NCBI GenBank assembly: GCA_003241215.1
Contig: QFOL01000009.1
Coordinates: forward strand, 1-39,370
Direction of reading: 5' to 3'
DNA from: Agrobacterium fabrum
GTDB taxonomy: Bacteria > Pseudomonadota > Alphaproteobacteria > Rhizobiales > Rhizobiaceae
DNA length: 39,370 nucleotides
Shown one piece after another: positions 1-8,506 of this stretch (position 1 is the first letter of the stretch; every line of letters begins with the position of its first letter). The position numbers were made by a program, and so were the translations under genes. The notes beneath the pieces are model-generated. The model worked only from the letters and a program-made list of their open reading frames with translations, was not told the origin of the DNA and made no database searches.

Positions 1-177
1 GTCATGCGCCTGTCGCGCGCCATCCAGGCGGGCACGATCTGGGTCAACCGTTATGGCCGCTCGCGCGACCACATATTGCCGACCGGCGGTTACAAACGCT
101 CCGGCATCGGCAAGGATCTCGGACGCGCGGCCTATCTCGCCAACCGCAAGAGCAAAAGCGTCCTTATCGGACTGTAA
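1..177 (+). CDS. Aldehyde dehydrogenase, C-terminal fragment (5' end outside window)
   Basis: The frame is open from base 1 and stops at 175-177, giving 58 residues of the end of an NAD(P)-dependent aldehyde dehydrogenase. The segments GTIWVNRYGR, LPTGGYKRSGIGKDLG and the closing KSVLIGL are the usual C-terminal pattern of the family, where the conserved Asn and the GGxKxSGxG loop close the active site. The substrate cannot be read from this fragment. The next genes (a hydroxyacid dehydrogenase and a GabD-like enzyme) suggest an amine-derived or succinate-type semialdehyde. It lies 13 nt before the next start, so it probably belongs to the same transcript. Confidence 0.85.
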   Translation, partial: VMRLSRAIQAGTIWVNRYGRSRDHILPTGGYKRSGIGKDLGRAAYLANRKSKSVLIGL

Positions 178-190
178 CAGGGGAAATGTC

Positions 191-1234
191 TTGAAAACGC
201 ATCGCATCGCACTCATTCCCGGAGACGGCATCGGCAAAAGCGTGACGGACGCCGCATGGCAGGTGCTCAACGCCGCCGCTGAAGCCTCCGGTTTTGCGCT
301 TGAAGGAACGGAATTCCCCTGGTCCTGCGCCTTCTACAAGGAAACCGGCGCGATGATGCCGAAGGACGGCATCGAGACCCTGCGCGGCTTCGACGCCATT
401 CTGCTCGGCGCGGTCGGCTGGCCGGCGGAAGTGCCGGACTCGGTCTCGCTGCACGGCCTGCTGCTGCCGATCCGCAAGGCCTTCGTGCAATATGCCAATA
501 TCCGCCCGCACCGGCTTCTGCCCGGTGTGCAGGGGCCTTTGAAGGCCGATGGCTTCGACATTCTCTGCATCCGTGAAAACACGGAAGGCGAATATTCCGG
601 CGCCGGCGGCCGCGTGCATCAGGGCACCGATGATGAAGTTGCCGTCGAAACCTCGATCTTCACCCGCAAGGGTGTGGAACGCATCCTGCGCTTCGGCTTC
701 GAACAGGCGCAGAAGCGTCGCGGCAAGCTTGCCTCCATCACCAAGTCCAATGCCCAGAAATATTCGATGGTGTTCTGGGACGAGGTGACCCACAAGCTCG
801 CCACTGAGTATCCCGACGTCGAGGTTTCCAGCTATCACATCGACGCCATGGCGGCCCGCATGGTCATGGCCCCGGAAAGCCTCGATGTCGTCGTCGCCTC
901 CAACCTCTTCGGCGATATTCTGACCGATCTCGGCGCAGCCATTCAGGGCGGCCTCGGCTTTGCCGCCTCCGCCAATATCAATCCCGACCGCAGCGCGCCG
1001 TCCATGTTCGAGCCGGTGCACGGTTCGGCCCCGGATATCGCCCATCTTGGCATCGCCAACCCCATCGCCGCCATCTGGTCCGGCGCAATGATGCTCGAGT
1101 ATCTCGGTGAAAAGGACGCGGCCGTGCGTATCATGACGGCGCTGGAAACGGCGACCGGCCGGGGTATCGGCACGGTGCCGGGCAAGGACAAGACAGACGC
1201 CATCACCGCCGCAGTTCTTGCGGCGCTCGACTGA
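191..1234 (+). CDS. Isocitrate/isopropylmalate-family dehydrogenase, tartrate dehydrogenase-like
   Basis: 347-residue NAD-dependent beta-decarboxylating dehydrogenase. The TTG at 191 is chosen because AGGGGA lies just upstream and the protein then begins directly with the family start, MKTHRIALIPGDGIGKSV. Family motifs seen are IRENTEGEYSG (about 127-137), the TKSN lysine (about 185), SNLFGDILTDLG (about 237-248) and EPVHGSAPDIA (274-284). The YANIRPHRLLPG segment (about 101-112) resembles the tartrate dehydrogenase/decarboxylase branch more than LeuB. The expected reaction is oxidation, with or without decarboxylation, of tartrate, malate or a related 2-hydroxyacid. The gene sits between an aldehyde dehydrogenase and a GabD-like gene with gaps of only 13 and 12 nt, so it is part of one operon. 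The true substrate is uncertain; no leucine biosynthesis genes are nearby. Confidence 0.85.
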   Translation: MKTHRIALIPGDGIGKSVTDAAWQVLNAAAEASGFALEGTEFPWSCAFYKETGAMMPKDGIETLRGFDAILLGAVGWPAEVPDSVSLHGLLLPIRKAFVQYANIRPHRLLPGVQGPLKADGFDILCIRENTEGEYSGAGGRVHQGTDDEVAVETSIFTRKGVERILRFGFEQAQKRRGKLASITKSNAQKYSMVFWDEVTHKLATEYPDVEVSSYHIDAMAARMVMAPESLDVVVASNLFGDILTDLGAAIQGGLGFAASANINPDRSAPSMFEPVHGSAPDIAHLGIANPIAAIWSGAMMLEYLGEKDAAVRIMTALETATGRGIGTVPGKDKTDAITAAVLAALD

Positions 1235-1246
1235 TTTCGGAGAATT

Positions 1247-2707
1247 ATGATGCAGGGCTTGAAGGACAAGGAACTCTTTCGCCAGACGGGCTTGATCGGC
1301 GGGGCGTGGAAGGCGGCGGCATCGGGCAAGGCGGTCGACGTGATCGACCCGGCGACGCAGGCGGTCATCGGCACCGTACCGGATATGGGCGGCGCGGAAA
1401 CCCGCGCGGCCATCGAAGCCGCCAACGCCGCCTTCGGCCCGTGGAAAAAGAAAACCCACGCGGAGCGCGCAACGCTTCTGGAAAAATGGTTCGCGCTGAT
1501 GATCGACAATGTCGACGATCTCGGCCTGATCCTGACAACCGAACAGGGCAAGCCGCTGGATGAGGCAAAGGGCGAAATCCGCTATGGGGCGTCCTTCGTC
1601 AAATGGTTTGCTGAAGAGGCCCGGCGTATCAGCGGCGGCACCATCCCCTCACCCACGCCGGATCGCCGCATCGTGGTGCTGAAAGAAGCAGTCGGCGTCT
1701 GCGGCATCATCACGCCCTGGAACTTCCCGAATGCGATGATCACCCGCAAGGTCGCGCCCGCACTTGCCGCCGGCTGCACCGTCGTCATCAAGCCTTCGGA
1801 GTTCACGCCCTATTCGGCCCTGGCGCTCGGCGTGCTCGCCGAACGGGCCGGCATTCCCGCGGGCGTCATCAACATCGTCACCGGCATGCCGACGGAAATC
1901 GGCAACGAAATCATGGCCAACGAGACGGTTCGGAAAATTTCCTTCACCGGCTCCACCCGCGTCGGTTCACTTTTGATGCGCGGCGCTGCCGACAGCGTCA
2001 AGCGCCTGTCGCTGGAACTGGGCGGCAATGCGCCCTTCATCGTGTTCGACGATGCCGATCTCGATCTCGCCATCGAAGGCGCTCTGGTTTCGAAATTCCG
2101 CAATGGCGGCCAGACCTGTGTTTGCGCCAACCGCATTCTCGTCCAGTCGAGCGTTTATGACGCCTTCGCCAAAAAACTGGCGGATCGCGTCGATGTCATG
2201 CGGGTCGGACCCGGAACCGAGGCAGGCGTTTCCATCGGCCCGATGATCAACGAGCCGGCCATCGCCAAGATCCGCGCCCATATCGATGACGCCGTTTCCA
2301 AGGGCGCAAAGATCATCACCAGGCCGCACGATCTGCCGGAAGGTCCGCAATATACCGCCCCCGTGGTGCTGACCGGCGCCACGACCGGCATGCGGCTGGC
2401 AAGCGAAGAAACCTTCGGGCCGGTGGCACCGCTCTTCCGTTTCGAGACGGAGGAAGAGGCCATCGCCATCGCCAACGGCACACCCTTCGGCCTTGCCGCC
2501 TATTTCTATACCGAAAGCCTGAAACGCGCCTGGCGCGTGGGCGAGGCGCTGGAATTCGGCATGGTCGGCCTCAACACCGGCGCGATCTCCACCGAAGTCG
2601 CCCCCTTCGGCGGCGTCAAGCAATCCGGCCTCGGCCGTGAGGGCGCACAGGTCGGCATCGAGGAATATCTGGAGATCAAGACGTTTCATATTGGCGGGCT
2701 CGCTTGA
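1247..2707 (+). CDS. gabD: NAD(P)-dependent succinate-semialdehyde dehydrogenase (GabD type)
   Basis: 486-residue aldehyde dehydrogenase close to the usual GabD length. Seen in the sequence are the cofactor segment TPWNFP (about 156-161), the general-base Glu in LELGG (Glu257), and the nucleophile in GGQTCVCANR (Cys291, with a second Cys at 293, as in many GabD proteins). The C-terminal part contains EVAPFGGVKQSGLGREG. The family oxidises succinate semialdehyde to succinate, the last step of GABA and putrescine breakdown. This fits the aminotransferase and PuuB-like oxidase found further on. A GGAG precedes the ATG; a second ATG follows at once, so the start could be 3 nt later. It is the last gene of this plus-strand run and is followed by a hairpin with a T-run. 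Confidence 0.9.
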   Translation: MMQGLKDKELFRQTGLIGGAWKAAASGKAVDVIDPATQAVIGTVPDMGGAETRAAIEAANAAFGPWKKKTHAERATLLEKWFALMIDNVDDLGLILTTEQGKPLDEAKGEIRYGASFVKWFAEEARRISGGTIPSPTPDRRIVVLKEAVGVCGIITPWNFPNAMITRKVAPALAAGCTVVIKPSEFTPYSALALGVLAERAGIPAGVINIVTGMPTEIGNEIMANETVRKISFTGSTRVGSLLMRGAADSVKRLSLELGGNAPFIVFDDADLDLAIEGALVSKFRNGGQTCVCANRILVQSSVYDAFAKKLADRVDVMRVGPGTEAGVSIGPMINEPAIAKIRAHIDDAVSKGAKIITRPHDLPEGPQYTAPVVLTGATTGMRLASEETFGPVAPLFRFETEEEAIAIANGTPFGLAAYFYTESLKRAWRVGEALEFGMVGLNTGAISTEVAPFGGVKQSGLGREGAQVGIEEYLEIKTFHIGGLA

Positions 2708-2726
2708 GCCTTTTCCATCCCCGCCT

Positions 2727-2754
2727 AAAGGGTCGCTCTGCGGCCCTTCTTTTT
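2727..2754 (+). terminator. Rho-independent terminator after gabD
   Basis: A 9-bp stem (AAGGGTCGC with GCGGCCCTT, one T-G wobble) closes a 3-nt loop and is followed by CTTTTT. It starts about 20 nt after the gabD stop and fits a plus-strand intrinsic terminator. Confidence 0.75.
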
Positions 2755-2764
2755 GTGTGGAGGC

Positions 2765-2790
2765 AACAAAAAAGCGGCCTGGAGGCCGCT
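2765..2790 (-). terminator. Rho-independent terminator for the minus-strand oxidase operon
   Basis: AGCGGCC / GGCCGCT form a perfect 7-bp stem around TGGA (2773-2790). Read on the minus strand, the stem is followed by TTTTTTGTT. It lies beyond the palindromic repeat downstream of the FAD oxidase stop, so it would end the converging transcript. Confidence 0.7.
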
Positions 2791-2816
2791 GGGATATGGA
2801 GATGCCCCTCTCCTCC

Positions 2817-2887
2817 GTCATCCTCGGGCTTGACCCGAGGATCCATTCTTCGCGCGGCCGTGGATCCTGGTCAAGCCCGAGGACGAC
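2817..2887. repeat. Nested palindromic intergenic repeat, copy 1
   Basis: The two outer arms (2817-2845 and 2861-2887) are inverted copies with one substitution and a 2-nt length difference. Each arm contains its own inner palindrome (CCTCGGGCTTGACCCGAGG type). A related element lies at 13718-13791. Both sit between converging genes. Short dispersed palindromes of this kind are common in Rhizobiales intergenic DNA; the family name is not assigned here. Confidence 0.8.
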
Positions 2888-2928
2888 GTCGAGTGTGGAA
2901 GCGGCCTCTCAGCGTCGACCCCCGACTT

Positions 2929-4203
2929 CTACTGTATCTTGTCCAGCATCTTGTAATAGAAGCCCACGATCGGCAGGAACCACGGCTTGCCGAAATGACC
3001 CGGCACCGCCGGCCATTCCAGCCCCTTCAGCGGGTTGTTATCCGGCCGCCCGAGAATGGCGTCGGCCATGATCATGCCGAGATGTGTCGAAAGCTGCGCA
3101 CCGTGGCCGGAATAGCCCATGGCGTACCAGACGCCGTCATGGAAACCCGCGCGCGGATACCGGTCCTTGGTCATGTCCACCAGACCGCCCCAGCAATAGT
3201 CGATCGGCACATGGGCAAGCTGTGGGAAGATGCGATGCAGGCTTTCCGTCAGGATCGCACCGCTTTTGGCGTCCGAACGCTGGTCCGACGTGGCGGAAAA
3301 GCGTGCACGGCCGCCGAAGATCAGCCGGTTATCGGGCGAGAGCCGGAAATAATTGCCGATATTCATGGAGTTGACATAAGTGCGGTTGCCCGGAACCGAG
3401 GCCTGAACCTCGGCATCCGTCAGCGGTCGCGTGGCGATGATGAAACTGCCGACGGCGATGATGCGGCGACGGAAATAACCGAAACCGGACGGCGTGTAAG
3501 CGCCGGTCGCCACCAGAACATTGTCGGCCGTCACCTTGCCGCGCGGGGTTTCCAGTTCGTGGGTCCTGCCGTTCTGGATGTGCTTCGTCACCGCCGCATT
3601 TTCGAAGATCACCGCGCCATGACGGCTGGCGGCTTCGGCAAGGCCGGCCACATAGCGACCCATATGCATCATGGCGCTCTTCTTCGAGAGCATGGCGCCA
3701 TAAAAGGGCGAACCGATCTCCGCCTTTAGATCGGCTGTGGAAAGAAGCGCCGTGTCGGGATCGACCTCGGCATGCAGCGCCTCGAAATTCTTCGCCAGAC
3801 CTTCAAAATGCTGCGGCTTGGAAGCGAGCTTCAGCTTGCCGGCCCGGCGGAAATTACAGTGGATGCTTTCCTCGGCAATCAGACTTTCCAGCGAGTCGAT
3901 TGAGGCGTCCAGCGCCTTGTAAAGCGCGATCGCACGTTCTTTGCCGAGTTCAGCTTTCGCGGAGAGATAAGAATGGGCAAGGCCGTTGTTGAGGTGGCCG
4001 CCATTGCGGCCGGAAGCGCCCCAGCCGACACGCTGCCCTTCAAGGACAACCACGCGTGCGCCAGCCTTGGCGAGCTGGCGCGCCGCACCGAGACCGGTGA
4101 AGCCGCCGCCAATGACAGCCACATCATAATGGCCTTCCACAGGGCCTTTCGCCGCCCGCGCGAACAGGGGAGCGGTGTCGTGCCAGTAGGAGACGAGCTT
4201 CAT
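2929..4203 (-). CDS. FAD-dependent amine/amino acid oxidase (DAO family, PuuB-like)
   Basis: 424-residue DAO-fold flavoprotein. The dinucleotide-binding motif VIGGGFTGLGAA lies at about 30-41, followed by the VLEGQ acidic strand end and the WGASGRNGGH loop (61-70) typical of gamma-glutamylputrescine oxidase (PuuB) and related N-substituted amine oxidases. There is no signal peptide, so it should be cytoplasmic and use O2 or an acceptor to oxidise an amine to an aldehyde. The start at 4203 has AAGGA upstream, and the HAD hydrolase stop is only 15 nt before it, so the two form an operon. The nearby aldehyde dehydrogenases could handle its aldehyde product. The exact substrate (glutamyl-putrescine, another polyamine or an N-alkyl amino acid) is inferred only. 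Confidence 0.85.
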   Translation of the reverse strand: MKLVSYWHDTAPLFARAAKGPVEGHYDVAVIGGGFTGLGAARQLAKAGARVVVLEGQRVGWGASGRNGGHLNNGLAHSYLSAKAELGKERAIALYKALDASIDSLESLIAEESIHCNFRRAGKLKLASKPQHFEGLAKNFEALHAEVDPDTALLSTADLKAEIGSPFYGAMLSKKSAMMHMGRYVAGLAEAASRHGAVIFENAAVTKHIQNGRTHELETPRGKVTADNVLVATGAYTPSGFGYFRRRIIAVGSFIIATRPLTDAEVQASVPGNRTYVNSMNIGNYFRLSPDNRLIFGGRARFSATSDQRSDAKSGAILTESLHRIFPQLAHVPIDYCWGGLVDMTKDRYPRAGFHDGVWYAMGYSGHGAQLSTHLGMIMADAILGRPDNNPLKGLEWPAVPGHFGKPWFLPIVGFYYKMLDKIQ

Positions 4204-4218
4204 GGTCCGATCCTTTTC

Positions 4219-4887
4219 TTATAATCCGACGACACCCGCAAGACCGCCAATATTGGCGATTTCCACGTAGCCGTAGTAGGGGTTTGCCGGTTCATGGCCA
4301 CGGTTCACCCAAACCTTGTTCTTGATGCCGAGATCATGCGCAGACATCAGATCGTAACGGAACGATGAAGACACATGCAGAATATCTTCCGGACCGCAAC
4401 CGAGCATGTCGAAGAGATACTCGAAAGCCCTGAAATGCGGTTTGTAAGACTGTGCCTGCTCGGCCGTATAGACGGCATGAAACGGTGCGCCGAGCTTTGC
4501 GACATTCGACATGATCTGCGAATTCATGGCATTGGACAGAATGACGAGCGGAATTTCCTTGGCGACTTTCGCCAAACCAGCAGGAACATCCGCATGCGGC
4601 CCCCAAGTGGGAACTCGCTCGTAGGTCATTACCGCATCTTCGTCTTTGAAGGACACGCCATTCCGTTTGCAGGTGCGCGATAGGGCGTTGTGAACGACTT
4701 CGGCATAGGGCTTCCAGTCTTCCATGACCTCATCGAGGCGGTAGGCGGAAAAATTCTTGATGAATTCCTCCATCTCAGTCTCGCTGAGACGATCACCGTA
4801 GAGATCGCGAGCAGCCTCTGCCATCTGGAAATTAATCAAGGTGCCGTGGCAATCAAAAGTAATGTATTTCGGGCGGAAGATGGTCAT
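4219..4887 (-). CDS. HAD-family hydrolase, haloacid dehalogenase type II
   Basis: 222-residue HAD-superfamily protein. The nucleophile Asp12 is in motif I (TFDCHGTL), motif II is LSNAM, and the C-terminal half has the usual haloacid-dehalogenase layout (ILHVSSSFRYDL, then KVWVNRG). The ATG at 4887 is preferred over upstream in-frame starts because AAGGA lies 10 nt before it and the protein then begins just ahead of motif I. The family hydrolyses C-halogen or phosphate-ester bonds; many members annotated as dehalogenases are untested. It is the first gene of the operon with the FAD oxidase. A paralogue lies at 7700-8413, in both cases beside amine-catabolic genes, which hints at a detoxifying or phosphatase role rather than true dehalogenation. 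Confidence 0.85.
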   Translation of the reverse strand: MTIFRPKYITFDCHGTLINFQMAEAARDLYGDRLSETEMEEFIKNFSAYRLDEVMEDWKPYAEVVHNALSRTCKRNGVSFKDEDAVMTYERVPTWGPHADVPAGLAKVAKEIPLVILSNAMNSQIMSNVAKLGAPFHAVYTAEQAQSYKPHFRAFEYLFDMLGCGPEDILHVSSSFRYDLMSAHDLGIKNKVWVNRGHEPANPYYGYVEIANIGGLAGVVGL

Positions 4888-5218
4888 GTCGTCGTCATCC
4901 TTGCTTGGAGATTGGTGATGGCCGGTAGATAAGATCATAAAGACCTTTGCTGGATCGACGCACCGCAATTGCCGGTTATCGAAGCAGATTGTTGCGTATG
5001 CAGCCACGAGTTTGGCAGAGAGTTGCGTTCAGGCAGACCAAAAGCCGCCATCAGACACCCTCACCCCAACCTATTCGCCCCTTTGCGGATGATCTGCGGC
5101 ATAAGATGCGGCGGCGGATAAAAGCAACAGCGAAACATATCGAACCTTCCCATTTGTCGGGACAATCTTCTTTCGGCATCGGTCTATCAATGAATAAGCA
5201 GAAAAACGGAGTTCCGGC
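4888..5218. promoter_or_regulatory. Divergent intergenic region between HAD and GNAT operons
   Basis: 331 nt without a credible gene. It must hold promoters for both directions. A short dyad, TTGTC-GG-GACAA, lies at 5154-5165, about 55 nt before the GNAT start, and could be an operator half. I see no clear sigma-70 pair and no RNA gene. Confidence 0.4.
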
Positions 5219-6055
5219 ATGCAGGCGAGCCTGATCGATATCCAAACGTTTCAACCGGACCACCTCGACGCGGCCGTTGAACTTTCCCGCCAGGCCGGCT
5301 GGCCGCACCGGAAAGAAGACTGGGCGCTGGTCCTTTCCCTGAGCAGGGGTTTTGTTGCCCTGGAAAACGGGCGTGTCGTCGGAACCGCCATGGCGACACT
5401 TCTTGGAGAGAGTTGCGCCACCGTCAATATGGTGATCGTGGACGAGAGCATGCGCGGCCGCGGCCTTGGACGCCAGTTGATGGGCGCGGCAATGGACGCA
5501 GCAGAAAATCGCGAGTGCCGTCTTGTAGCCACGGCCGACGGTCTGCCCCTTTATGAAAAACTGGGCTTCGCCGCCTGCGGCGAAGTGCTCCAGCATCAGG
5601 GCATTCCGGCCGCGACCGACAGGCCGGAAGGTGTCACCTGGGCGGAAACCATTGATCCGGCCGAACTCGCCGCGCTCGATGCGCAGGCTTTCGGTGCGGA
5701 TCGCACGGCCCTCTTTGCAGCACTTGCCGAAAGGGCACGTTTCGCACTCGTGCAGGGCCAAGGGGTCATCAAGGGCTTTGCAGCACTTCGCGCCTTCGGG
5801 CGCGGCGAAGTCATCGGCCCGGTCGTGGCGGAAAACGTTGAAATCGCTAAAGAACTGATCGCATTCGTGTTTTCGCAACGTCCCGGCGCATTCCTTCGTG
5901 TGGACACCACGGCCGATACGGGCCTTGCCCCCTGGCTTGCTGAACATGGTCTTGCCCATGTCGGCGGCGGCATCGCCATGCGCCGGTCGAAAACCGAAAT
6001 CCCCGCCGACAAAAAACTGAAAACATTTGCATTGACCAGCCAGGCGCTGGGCTGA
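5219..6055 (+). CDS. GNAT-family N-acetyltransferase with C-terminal extension domain
   Basis: 278-residue protein. The first 130 residues are a GNAT fold with the acetyl-CoA loop RGRGLG (about 79-84) and the late-fold segment LPLYEKLGF. The second half (about 135-278) looks like the extra domain found in two-domain GNAT proteins of the YitH/Acetyltransf_18 type. GNAT enzymes acetylate amines with acetyl-CoA. Here the gene is 14 nt ahead of a class III aminotransferase, so it may act on the same amine or on a by-product. The ATG at 5219 is preceded by CGGAG. Substrate not identifiable from sequence. Confidence 0.8.
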   Translation: MQASLIDIQTFQPDHLDAAVELSRQAGWPHRKEDWALVLSLSRGFVALENGRVVGTAMATLLGESCATVNMVIVDESMRGRGLGRQLMGAAMDAAENRECRLVATADGLPLYEKLGFAACGEVLQHQGIPAATDRPEGVTWAETIDPAELAALDAQAFGADRTALFAALAERARFALVQGQGVIKGFAALRAFGRGEVIGPVVAENVEIAKELIAFVFSQRPGAFLRVDTTADTGLAPWLAEHGLAHVGGGIAMRRSKTEIPADKKLKTFALTSQALG

Positions 6056-6069
6056 ATCCGGAGAGACCC

Positions 6070-7443
6070 ATGTTAAGCAATTCACTGATCGAACTGGATC
6101 GCGCCCATCTGGTGCACCCTGTCTCCTCCTTCCGCGGCCATGAGAAGCTGGGCGTGCGGGTGCTGCAATCGGCACGTGGCGCCACCGTCACCGACATGAC
6201 CGGTCACCAGCTCATCGATGGTTTTGCCGGCCTGTGGTGCGTCAATGCCGGTTACGGCCATGACAGCATCGTCGAGGCGGCGGCAAAGCAGATGCGTGAG
6301 CTGCCCTATGCCACCGCCTATTTCGACATTGGCAGCGAACCGGCGATCCGGCTTGCATCTGAACTCGCCGACCGCGCGCCGGGCGATCTCAACCATGTCT
6401 ATTTCACGCTTGGCGGCTCCGATGCGGTGGACAGCACCATCCGCTTCATCCGCTATTACTGGCACGCAAAAGGCCAGCCGCAGCGCGATCAGTTCATCTC
6501 CATCGAACAGGGTTATCACGGCTCCACCACCGCCGGCTCGGGCCTCACGGCGCTGCCCGCTTTCCATGCGGGGTTCGGTGTGCCTTATGACTGGCAGCAC
6601 AAGATTCCGTCGCATTATGCCTATCGCAATCCGGCCGGCAGCGATCCGGCCGCGATCATCGCCTCCTCCCTGCAAATCCTGAAAGACAAGATCGAAGCCA
6701 TAGGCCCGGACCGGGTCGCCGCCTTTTATGCGGAACCCATCCAGGGCTCGGGCGGCGTTCTGGTGCCGCCGCCGGGCTGGATCAAGGCCATGCGTGACCT
6801 CTGCCGTTCCTATGGCATCCTCTTCGTTGCCGATGAGGTCATCACCGGCTTTGGCCGCACGGGACCGCTCTTTGCCTGCACGGACGAGGACATCGTGCCT
6901 GATTTCATCACGGCCGCAAAGGGCCTGACATCGGGTTATGTGCCGATGGGCGCCGTCTTCATGGCAGATCACGTCTATGATACAATAGCCGACTTTGCCG
7001 GCGAGGCGGCAGTCGGGCACGGCTACACCTACTCCGCCCACCCCGTCAGCGCCGCTGTCGGCCTCGAAGTGCTGAAACTTTACGAGGGTGGCCTGCTGGA
7101 AAACGGTCGCCGTGCCGGTCAAAGGCTGATGGCCGGCCTGGAAGGCCTGAAAAGCCATCCGCTGGTTGGCGATGTGCGCGGCCGTGGCATGCTCGCCGCC
7201 ATCGAACTTGTGACCGACAAGGATAAAAAGACGCCGCTGCCGGCTACGGCCGCCCCCGCACGCAAGGTTTTCGACCGCGCCTGGGAAAACGGCCTGATCG
7301 TGCGCGCCTTTGCGAACGGCATTCTGGGTTACGCGCCGCCGCTCTGCTGCACCGACAGCGAGATCGACGCCATTATCGAGCGGACGCAAAAGACGCTCGA
7401 CCAGACACTCGAAGACCCGGCTGTCAGGGCCACCATGGCCTGA
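6070..7443 (+). CDS. Class III omega-aminotransferase (SpuC/putrescine-pyruvate type)
   Basis: 457-residue PLP-dependent fold-type I aminotransferase. The Schiff-base lysine is Lys284 in TAAKGLTSGY, and the PLP-ring Asp is in VADEVITGFGRTG. The N-terminal segment LIDGFAGLWCVNAGYGH is typical of the omega-amino acid/putrescine-pyruvate group. These enzymes move a terminal amino group from putrescine, GABA, beta-alanine or similar amines to pyruvate, producing a semialdehyde. That product matches the aldehyde and succinate-semialdehyde dehydrogenases at the left end. The start has GGAGAG upstream and is 14 nt after the GNAT stop, so they are co-transcribed. The amine substrate is inferred from neighbours. 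Confidence 0.88.
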   Translation: MLSNSLIELDRAHLVHPVSSFRGHEKLGVRVLQSARGATVTDMTGHQLIDGFAGLWCVNAGYGHDSIVEAAAKQMRELPYATAYFDIGSEPAIRLASELADRAPGDLNHVYFTLGGSDAVDSTIRFIRYYWHAKGQPQRDQFISIEQGYHGSTTAGSGLTALPAFHAGFGVPYDWQHKIPSHYAYRNPAGSDPAAIIASSLQILKDKIEAIGPDRVAAFYAEPIQGSGGVLVPPPGWIKAMRDLCRSYGILFVADEVITGFGRTGPLFACTDEDIVPDFITAAKGLTSGYVPMGAVFMADHVYDTIADFAGEAAVGHGYTYSAHPVSAAVGLEVLKLYEGGLLENGRRAGQRLMAGLEGLKSHPLVGDVRGRGMLAAIELVTDKDKKTPLPATAAPARKVFDRAWENGLIVRAFANGILGYAPPLCCTDSEIDAIIERTQKTLDQTLEDPAVRATMA

Positions 7444-7699
7444 GGCGATAGAAGAGGAGTGCTGCGGCACCCTCTCGAAATGTCGCAACGCACCACATAT
7501 TCGCAATATTCTGCCGAAGAGCCGATCCATTTCGGCGAATCCGGCGTGCCGAAAGTGCCAAACTATCAATGCAAACGGCACTAAACGCCATAAAAAAGGG
7601 CGTAATCGCAAATGGGAACGGGGCAAGGATCCCGTCCGGGAACAGAATAATCTGCCGCAGGCTGCCCAAGAGGCCAAGGCGGCAAAGCGGAGACCGACA

Positions 7700-8413
7700 T
7701 TGCCCAAAAAACTGAGCGACTTCAAATATATGAGCTTCGACGTGGTGGGAACTCTCATCGATTTCGAAGGCGGCCTGAAATCGACGCTGGCCGCAATCGG
7801 CGCGGAAAACGGCGTGGAGGTCGATGGTGAAAAGGCGCTCGCGCTTTACCGCGCGGCCCGTTATTCCGATGCGACCGACCTGTTTCCGGACGACCTCGTC
7901 CGCGTATACCTGATCATCGCTCCGCAACTTGGCCTGCCGGCGGAGCGCGCATTCGGTGAACGCCTGCGCGATGCGGCAAAAAGCTGGAAAGGCTTTGAAG
8001 ACAGCCGCGCCGCCATGGCCGAGCTTGCCAAGACGCATCGCCTCATCGCCATGACCAATGCCCAGCGCTGGGCCTTCGAATATTTCTCGAGGGAACTCGG
8101 CAATCCCTTTCATGCGGCCTTCACGGCGGATGACACCGGCACCGAAAAACCCGATCCCGCCTTCTTCGAAAAGGTCTTTGCCTTTGTGGAAAGCGAGGGA
8201 GCGTCGAAGGACGACATTCTGCACGTCGCGCAAAGCCAGTATCACGATATCGGCATTTCCCGAAAACTGGGCATGACCAATTGCTGGATCGAGCGTCGCC
8301 ACGCCCAGAAAGGATATGGCGGCACCATAGAGCCGGAAAACTTTACCGAGCCGGACTACCACTTCACCTCGATGACCGGCCTTGCCGAAGCGGTGAAACA
8401 GACGGACGGCTGA
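7700..8413 (+). CDS. HAD-family hydrolase, haloacid dehalogenase type II (second copy)
   Basis: 237-residue HAD protein starting at a TTG with GGAG 8 nt upstream; upstream in-frame codons read through low-quality sequence. Motif I is FDVVGTL with Asp14 as nucleophile, motif II is AMTNAQ, and a late motif is EKPDPAFF. It resembles the hydrolase at 4219-4887 in layout, but the copies have diverged and sit in different operons. It precedes the peptide-type ABC importer by 93 nt and may belong to that operon. The 256 nt between the aminotransferase and this gene contain no other convincing gene and may hold the operon promoter. Function beyond HAD hydrolase is unknown. Confidence 0.8.
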   Translation: MPKKLSDFKYMSFDVVGTLIDFEGGLKSTLAAIGAENGVEVDGEKALALYRAARYSDATDLFPDDLVRVYLIIAPQLGLPAERAFGERLRDAAKSWKGFEDSRAAMAELAKTHRLIAMTNAQRWAFEYFSRELGNPFHAAFTADDTGTEKPDPAFFEKVFAFVESEGASKDDILHVAQSQYHDIGISRKLGMTNCWIERRHAQKGYGGTIEPENFTEPDYHFTSMTGLAEAVKQTDG

Positions 8414-8506
8414 GCCGCTCCGTCAATGGCGCGCCGCAAACTGGGATGCGGCATGCCGGAAATTTCTTCAGATGCATTTCAACAAATCATACAAAAGGGG
8501 AAGACC

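Noticed and set aside
2817..2887. CRISPR or insertion-sequence end
   Set aside because: Only a single palindromic unit, no spacer array, no transposase and no target duplication seen.
6082..7758. Open frame of 558 codons on the minus strand
   Set aside because: Antisense to the well-supported class III aminotransferase; composition is that of a shadow frame.
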